A stretch of 64,000 nt of DNA from CAXPZW01 sp964221845 (GTDB taxonomy: Bacteria > Bacteroidota > Bacteroidia > Flavobacteriales_D > Sanyastnellaceae), in assembly GCA_964221845.1 (NCBI GenBank), contig CAXPZW010000036.1, positions 14,687 to 78,686 on the forward strand, in the 5' to 3' direction. Below the pieces are notes generated by a model, which was not told the origin of the DNA, did no database searches, and was given only the letters and a program-made list of their open reading frames with translations. Positions 59,662-64,000 of the stretch are shown here, one piece after another (within the stretch, counting starts at the first letter, position 1; each line of letters opens with the position of its first letter). The position numbers were made by a program, and so were the translations under genes.

Positions 59662-60243
59662 GTGAAAGTCATTGGTCTCACCGGCGGCATTGGCAGTGGT
59701 AAATCCACTGTTGCTCGGGTATTTGCCCAACTCGGCGCGCCGGTCTACCTGGCCGACGACCGCGCCAAGGCGCTCTACACCGAGGATGCTGAACTCAAGC
59801 GCGCAGTCATTGCCCGCTTTGGCTCCGGCACCTATTCCGGGGACGTCCTGAACCGGGCCTACCTGACGCAACAAGTCTTCGGCAACCCGGAGGCGCTGGC
59901 AGACTTAAACGCATTGGTACACCCGCGCGTGGGCGAAGACTTCAAACGGTGGAAAGCCCAACAAGACTTCCCCTACCTCATCCGCGAGGCGGCCATCTTG
60001 TTTGAATCAGGAACGCACAAGGATTGCGACGCGGTGATCTTGGTCTCGGCCCCTGAACAGGTGCGCATCGCACGCGTGATGAAACGCGACGGCGTGGATG
60101 CCGATGCCGTTCGAGCACGCATGGCCCGGCAATGGACCGACGCGCAACGTCTGCACCTGTCCTCACACCAGCTCCACAACGACGACCGCGCGTTGCTTGT
60201 GCCGCAGATCGAAGCGCTGCATGCTGGTTTTATGCATGACTGA
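59662..60243 (+). CDS. coaE: dephospho-CoA kinase
   Basis: A 193-residue enzyme adding the 3'-phosphate of coenzyme A. The P-loop GGIGSGKST opens the protein (residues 7-15). DDRAKALY follows, along with AILFESG and the RMARQ lid motif. The start is a GTG at 59662, since KVIGLTGGIGSGKST is the canonical N-terminus. An in-frame ATG 54 bases upstream would add an unconserved, Pro/Arg-rich stretch. It ends exactly where the convergent lipoprotein gene ends. Confidence 0.94.
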   Translation: MKVIGLTGGIGSGKSTVARVFAQLGAPVYLADDRAKALYTEDAELKRAVIARFGSGTYSGDVLNRAYLTQQVFGNPEALADLNALVHPRVGEDFKRWKAQQDFPYLIREAAILFESGTHKDCDAVILVSAPEQVRIARVMKRDGVDADAVRARMARQWTDAQRLHLSSHQLHNDDRALLVPQIEALHAGFMHD

Positions 60244-61578
60244 TTAGCGCCGCCCCGGCTCAAGGGCATCCACGGCCTCTTGCACAGCGGTGGCCACCAC
60301 GTCCATCCACATCACTTCCACACTGCCCAAAGGAGGTAACTGCTTGGGGGCATGCAAGCGGGTTTGCAGCTCGTCGTAGGCGTCTACATACACCACGTCG
60401 TTGCGCGACCCAAACACGGCCCAGGTCCACTGGCCTGGGTACAGCCCGGACTTGTCGCCGTTGAATTTGGCGTAGTCCAAGACATCTTCGTGGTGGAAGG
60501 GCACCATGCGGGTGGCAAACACCTGCCCGGTTTCGCTGTGGATGACCTGGAAGCGGACGCGCGCATCAAAGGTGCGGTTGCGGTGATGCACCGAGTAATG
60601 CACCTTTTCGCTTTTGGTGTCCTCGCCCATGTAGCCGCGCAGGTGCTGGGTTTCGAGGGGCGTGGTGCGCACTTCGCGGTTCAACAGTTCAACGGTGAGT
60701 ACAAACTCCGCCCCTTCAAACTTGCCGGCCTGTGCGGCTTGATCCTCGTCAAACAATCCCGATAACCCTTGCTGTTGTTCGGCCACCAAGTGGTCGATGT
60801 TTTCGCGTTCAAGCAAGCGTACAAAGGGGTTGTCCATGTCCAACACCGCTTGTTGGATGCGGGCGGCCAATTGGGCTTCCACCTTGGTGTCGTTGCCGGC
60901 ATGTGGAATGGGCACAAAAGCCAACCGGAACGCGCCCATCTGCAAACACGAATCGCGCAACGCCAGCGCATCCTTGAATTGTGCATCGCGGCGGGTAACC
61001 TCTAGAAAATGGTTGTAGGCCTGGTGAATCAACCCCGACTCCAAAGCCGCCTTGCCGGCATCGTAAGCAGGGTGCAGTTCGGACAGCAAGAGCAAGTAGC
61101 GTGCTTCTTCGTGATTGGGGTGTTCGCGCAAGAAGCCTTGAAGCAGTTCTCTCGCCAGATCATACCGCCGGTCAAGCATGGCCTGCTCGGCAGCGGCGTA
61201 TCCGTTTTCCTTGCGGGTGCGGGTGAGGTCGGCCTCGAGGCGTCGGAGTTGGGCTTCACTCTTGAGTTGGAGGTGCGAGACACTTTGGTTGAATGCATCT
61301 GCGCGAAGCAAGGCGTCTTTGGCGGCGTCGGTGTTGCCTTGCATCAGTGCGGCGCGGCCTTCTTGGACCAATCCGGTCAAGTGCTTTTCGGCAGCTTGGA
61401 TCATGCCCACCTTCGCCTCGGCGCGGCTGCGGCTATACCAAGCTTGGTTGTACGCAATGAAGGATTCATGATGCATGCCGTGGTCGGCGTAGACTTCGGC
61501 GTCGTGGATGGCGCGGTTGTAGGCGCAACTCGACAAGGCCAGGACAGAGAGGAGGAACAGGGCGCGGAGAGCGTGCAT
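60244..61578 (-). CDS. TPR lipoprotein with CsgG-like domain
   Basis: A 444-residue lipoprotein: MHALRALFLLSVLALSSC places the lipid on Cys18. Residues about 25-200 are TPR-like helices (VYADHGMHHESFIAYNQAW, AAEQAMLDRRYDLARELLQGFL). Residues about 215-345 resemble CsgG: AFVPIPHAG strand, ERENIDHLVAEQQQGLSGL, QAGKFEGAEFVLTVELL. The tail has a WMDVVATAVQEAV helix. CsgG-like proteins form or assist outer-membrane secretion pores. The combination with TPRs suggests an envelope assembly factor, but the partner is not visible. I started at the ATG that gives the lipobox. Confidence 0.8.
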   Translation of the reverse strand: MHALRALFLLSVLALSSCAYNRAIHDAEVYADHGMHHESFIAYNQAWYSRSRAEAKVGMIQAAEKHLTGLVQEGRAALMQGNTDAAKDALLRADAFNQSVSHLQLKSEAQLRRLEADLTRTRKENGYAAAEQAMLDRRYDLARELLQGFLREHPNHEEARYLLLLSELHPAYDAGKAALESGLIHQAYNHFLEVTRRDAQFKDALALRDSCLQMGAFRLAFVPIPHAGNDTKVEAQLAARIQQAVLDMDNPFVRLLERENIDHLVAEQQQGLSGLFDEDQAAQAGKFEGAEFVLTVELLNREVRTTPLETQHLRGYMGEDTKSEKVHYSVHHRNRTFDARVRFQVIHSETGQVFATRMVPFHHEDVLDYAKFNGDKSGLYPGQWTWAVFGSRNDVVYVDAYDELQTRLHAPKQLPPLGSVEVMWMDVVATAVQEAVDALEPGRR

Positions 61579-61753
61579 GGCAGACAGGTGTTTGGATGCC
61601 TTTCCAAAACAAATCTCGGGCCAGACCGTTGGGATTGTGAAGCCAATATTCACTGCGGGAAAAATTGGACGGTTAACACCTGTTCACGGGTTTTAACGCT
61701 AGCTGTGAATCGGACCTGCTTTCTTTGGCTTCAACTATTAAACCGTACGATCG

Positions 61754-62542
61754 ATGAAGTGGATGTTATCCGGTTGCCTGGCGCTGGTATGTGCAGGCCT
61801 GTTGGCCCAACAAAACGCGGGTCTGGTCACCTATGAGGAGGCCTTCAACCTGGACGCAGAAATAAATGTGGAAGAAGAAGGCGGCGAAGATCCCTTTGCG
61901 GACATGCCGCCCGAAATTGCCGAACAGATCAAGGCCGCCATGGCCACCCTTCCTACCAACAAAAAACAGCTCTTGTTTTCGCCGTCAGCCTCTGTGATGA
62001 GCAATGTGGTGGAAGAAGAGAAAGCCACACCTCCCGGCGACGGTATGGGTGGAGTGATGATCATGGTAGAATCCGACCAAGGCAACGACATCATCCACCA
62101 CGACGTGGCCACCGGCAAGGTGACCGAGCAGCGCGAGCTCTTGGACAAGAAATTCCTCATCGAACGCGCGCCGCAAGAACTCGCGTGGAAAATCACCGGG
62201 CAGCAAAAGGCCTTACTGGACCAATTGGTGATCGAGGCCACTACCGTACTCGACTCCTCGGAAGTGGTGGCGTGGTTTGCGCCTCAAATCCCGGTTTCAA
62301 CCGGACCCCAAGGCATGGGCGGGTTGCCCGGTCTGATTTTGGAGCTCAGCTTGGAAGGCGGAGAGGTCACCTATACCGCGACTGCGATTGACTTTCGCGC
62401 GGTGGAGGAAGACGACCTCAAGACACCCAAAAAAGGAAAGAAGCTCTCTTCGGAGGAATTCCAGAAAATCCAAGAAGAACGCATGGAAGACATGCAAGGC
62501 GGCGGTGGCGGCGTCCAAATGATGATCCGCATCGAAGACTAG
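61754..62542 (+). CDS. GLPGLI-family exported protein
   Basis: A 262-residue exported protein of the Bacteroidota GLPGLI family (the signature here is GMGGLPGLILEL near residue 195). Signal peptide to LLAQ. A long acidic linker (EEEGGEDPF) and a Met/Gly-rich end (MQGGGGGVQMM) flank the beta-rich core. In many genomes the gene sits immediately upstream of a TonB-type outer-membrane receptor, exactly as here. A metal- or peptide-handling role is often guessed, but nothing is proven. Confidence 0.9.
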   Translation: MKWMLSGCLALVCAGLLAQQNAGLVTYEEAFNLDAEINVEEEGGEDPFADMPPEIAEQIKAAMATLPTNKKQLLFSPSASVMSNVVEEEKATPPGDGMGGVMIMVESDQGNDIIHHDVATGKVTEQRELLDKKFLIERAPQELAWKITGQQKALLDQLVIEATTVLDSSEVVAWFAPQIPVSTGPQGMGGLPGLILELSLEGGEVTYTATAIDFRAVEEDDLKTPKKGKKLSSEEFQKIQEERMEDMQGGGGGVQMMIRIED

Positions 62543-62543
62543 C

Positions 62544-64000
62544 ATGAACAAACTCCTTTTCTCCCTCCTCTGCTGCTTGCTTGGCTTGGGCGCTGCAGCC
62601 CAGTCCACCATTTCCGGACGTACCGTAGATCCCGACAAACAGCCCCTGCCCTCTGCCACTGCAGCGCTGCTGAATGCCTCGGACTCGGTGCTGGTGCAGT
62701 TCACCCTCTCGGATGTGGACGGGCGCTTTGTGTTCAACCGCGTGCCCGAGGGCGCCTACTTGGTGCAGGTCTCGTACATGGGCTTCAACACCAACAGCAC
62801 CCCCGTTACCGTGCAACCGGGCACCCCCGTGCTCGCCTTGGGTGACCTCGAACTCGAAAGCAGCGCCGAACGCTTGGGTGCGGCCGAGGTGGTGGGCGAA
62901 GCCATTCCCATCGTGTTCAAAGAAGACACGGTGGAATACAACGCCGACAGCTTCAACACTGGGCCCAACGACAACGTGGAGAAGCTACTCAAACAGCTCC
63001 CCGGCGTGGAAGTGGGCAAAGACGGGCGCATCAAAGCCCAAGGAGAAGAAGTGAGTAAAATCCTGGTCGATGGCAAGGAGTTCTTTGGCGGCGACGCGAA
63101 AATCGCCACCGAAAACCTGCCCGCCGATGCCATCGACAAAGTACAGGTATACGACAAGCAAAGCGAAGAGTCGGAGTTCACCGGTGTGGACGACGGCGAA
63201 CGTGAAAAGACCATCAACCTCACCCTCAAAGAGGACAAAAAAAAAGGCGGCTTTGGCGAAGTGATGGCCGGCGCGGGCAACCCCGATTTGTTTGACTCCA
63301 AACTCTCCGTCAACCGCTTCAACAACAAAATGCAGCTGGCCGGGCTGGGGATGTACAACAACATCAACAAGCAAGGCTTTGGCTTCGGCGACTACATCGA
63401 CTTTGCAGGCGGATTCCAAAACGCGTTTGCGGGTGGATTCAACTTCAATCCCGACGACTTGCCCATCCCTGTGGACTTTGGCGACGGCGCGGGACTCAGC
63501 ACCAACCTCGCAGGCGGGGGAAACCTCAGCTACGACTTCTCAGAAAAACTCAAGCTGGAATCCAGTGCGTTCTACAACACCACAGACCGCACCTTGGACG
63601 AGCAGGTAGACGGCCAAGGCACCACTGCCGCCAGCGACTACCTCTTCAATGAAACCGCCGAGGAGCGTGGCAACAACGAGAACATCCGTGGGAACGTGAA
63701 GCTCAAATGGACCCCTGACAGCCTCAACCAATTGATCGTGAGCGGCAATGTGCGCCTGAATGACTTTGGCGAAACCCTGCTGGGCAACAACGCGAACTTG
63801 GAACTGGACGGCACGCCCATTTCCAGCGGCTCGTACAACACCACCCGCGGTTCGGACATCCTTTCTGCTGGCGGGAACCTGAGCTACACCCGCAAATTCG
63901 CCCGCGAAGGGCGCTCGCTCAGCATCCGCGGCAATGCACGCCACTATGTGACCGACGGCAACGACCGCGTATTCAACGAATTCAATGATCCTGTGGTGCC
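62544..64000 (+). CDS. outer-membrane receptor of the GLPGLI-linked type, cut by the right edge
   Basis: An open frame from the ATG at 62544 (one base after the GLPGLI stop) stays open to the end of the window, so only the first 485 residues are visible. It has a signal peptide (MNKLLFSLLCCLLGLGAAAQ), a carboxypeptidase-regulatory-like domain (about 20-105), and a plug-like region (VEKLLKQLPGVEVGKDG, VDGKEFFGGD, about 130-215). Barrel strands follow. A Lys-rich EDKKKGG turn lies at about 230. The family is usually found beside GLPGLI genes; the substrate is unknown. The 3' end is not in the window. Confidence 0.88.
   Translation, partial: MNKLLFSLLCCLLGLGAAAQSTISGRTVDPDKQPLPSATAALLNASDSVLVQFTLSDVDGRFVFNRVPEGAYLVQVSYMGFNTNSTPVTVQPGTPVLALGDLELESSAERLGAAEVVGEAIPIVFKEDTVEYNADSFNTGPNDNVEKLLKQLPGVEVGKDGRIKAQGEEVSKILVDGKEFFGGDAKIATENLPADAIDKVQVYDKQSEESEFTGVDDGEREKTINLTLKEDKKKGGFGEVMAGAGNPDLFDSKLSVNRFNNKMQLAGLGMYNNINKQGFGFGDYIDFAGGFQNAFAGGFNFNPDDLPIPVDFGDGAGLSTNLAGGGNLSYDFSEKLKLESSAFYNTTDRTLDEQVDGQGTTAASDYLFNETAEERGNNENIRGNVKLKWTPDSLNQLIVSGNVRLNDFGETLLGNNANLELDGTPISSGSYNTTRGSDILSAGGNLSYTRKFAREGRSLSIRGNARHYVTDGNDRVFNEFNDPVV

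Overview
The window looks like a chromosome segment of a Bacteroidota bacterium, most likely a Flavobacteriales-type lineage with unusually high GC. The support is: at least five secreted proteins with type IX secretion (T9SS) C-terminal sorting domains; TonB-dependent receptors with carboxypeptidase-regulatory N-domains; a GLPGLI-family protein; a gingipain-like C25 peptidase; a BT_3928-type DoxX protein; a long-form GAPDH; and repeated TAnnTTTG promoter boxes in place of a sigma70 -10/-35 pair. No phage, insertion sequence, CRISPR array, rRNA or tRNA was seen. Most of the region reads as core genome with accessory surface proteins between housekeeping blocks.

Layout. 0-6.2 kb: a gene entering from the left, a decayed T9SS sorting-domain fragment, an HtrA/DegP protease, a rhodanese lipoprotein, a 2H phosphoesterase, an aquaporin, and a sulfide/sulfane-sulfur detoxification operon (persulfide dioxygenase-rhodanese fusion plus two YeeE/YedE half-transporters) with a Crp/Fnr-like palindrome in its promoter. 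6.2-9.8 kb: a DUF2141 protein, then a cobalamin riboswitch driving a BtuB-type receptor and a BtuG-like surface propeller lipoprotein. 9.9-14.9 kb: DoxX-thioredoxin protein, a lone Dpp/Opp-type permease, an ABM monooxygenase and GAPDH. 14.9-19.4 kb: a secreted protein made of 25 cysteine-rich repeats, and a translationally coupled RnfD-like/DUF2330 membrane pair. 19.4-31.3 kb: a TamB-like translocase, a PQQ-type sugar dehydrogenase abutting a TonB receptor, an OmpA/PD40 protein, a GT87-like glycosyltransferase and YbaB.

31.3-46.4 kb: a C25 peptidase operon, a DUF5117-type metalloprotease, several lipoproteins, MsrA, a four-gene membrane cluster with a GYF_2 protein, and IlvE. 46.5-53.4 kb: a LuxR-type regulator, RNase Z, a T9SS protein, a STAS protein, PyrB, PyrR and ribosomal protein S1. 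53.4-64 kb: a lamin-tail T9SS protein, aldehyde dehydrogenase, an arginyl-transferase-like protein, Xth, Rpe, CoaE, a TPR/CsgG-like lipoprotein, a GLPGLI protein and an outer-membrane receptor that runs off the right edge.

How the genes fit together. Three cell-envelope nutrient modules are recognisable: B12 uptake, sugar oxidation with a paired receptor, and the GLPGLI/receptor pair. There is one sulfur-detoxification module. The strongest candidates for under-described biology are the RnfD-like/DUF2330 pair, the recently amplified cysteine-repeat secreted protein, and the sugar dehydrogenase/TonB receptor pair.
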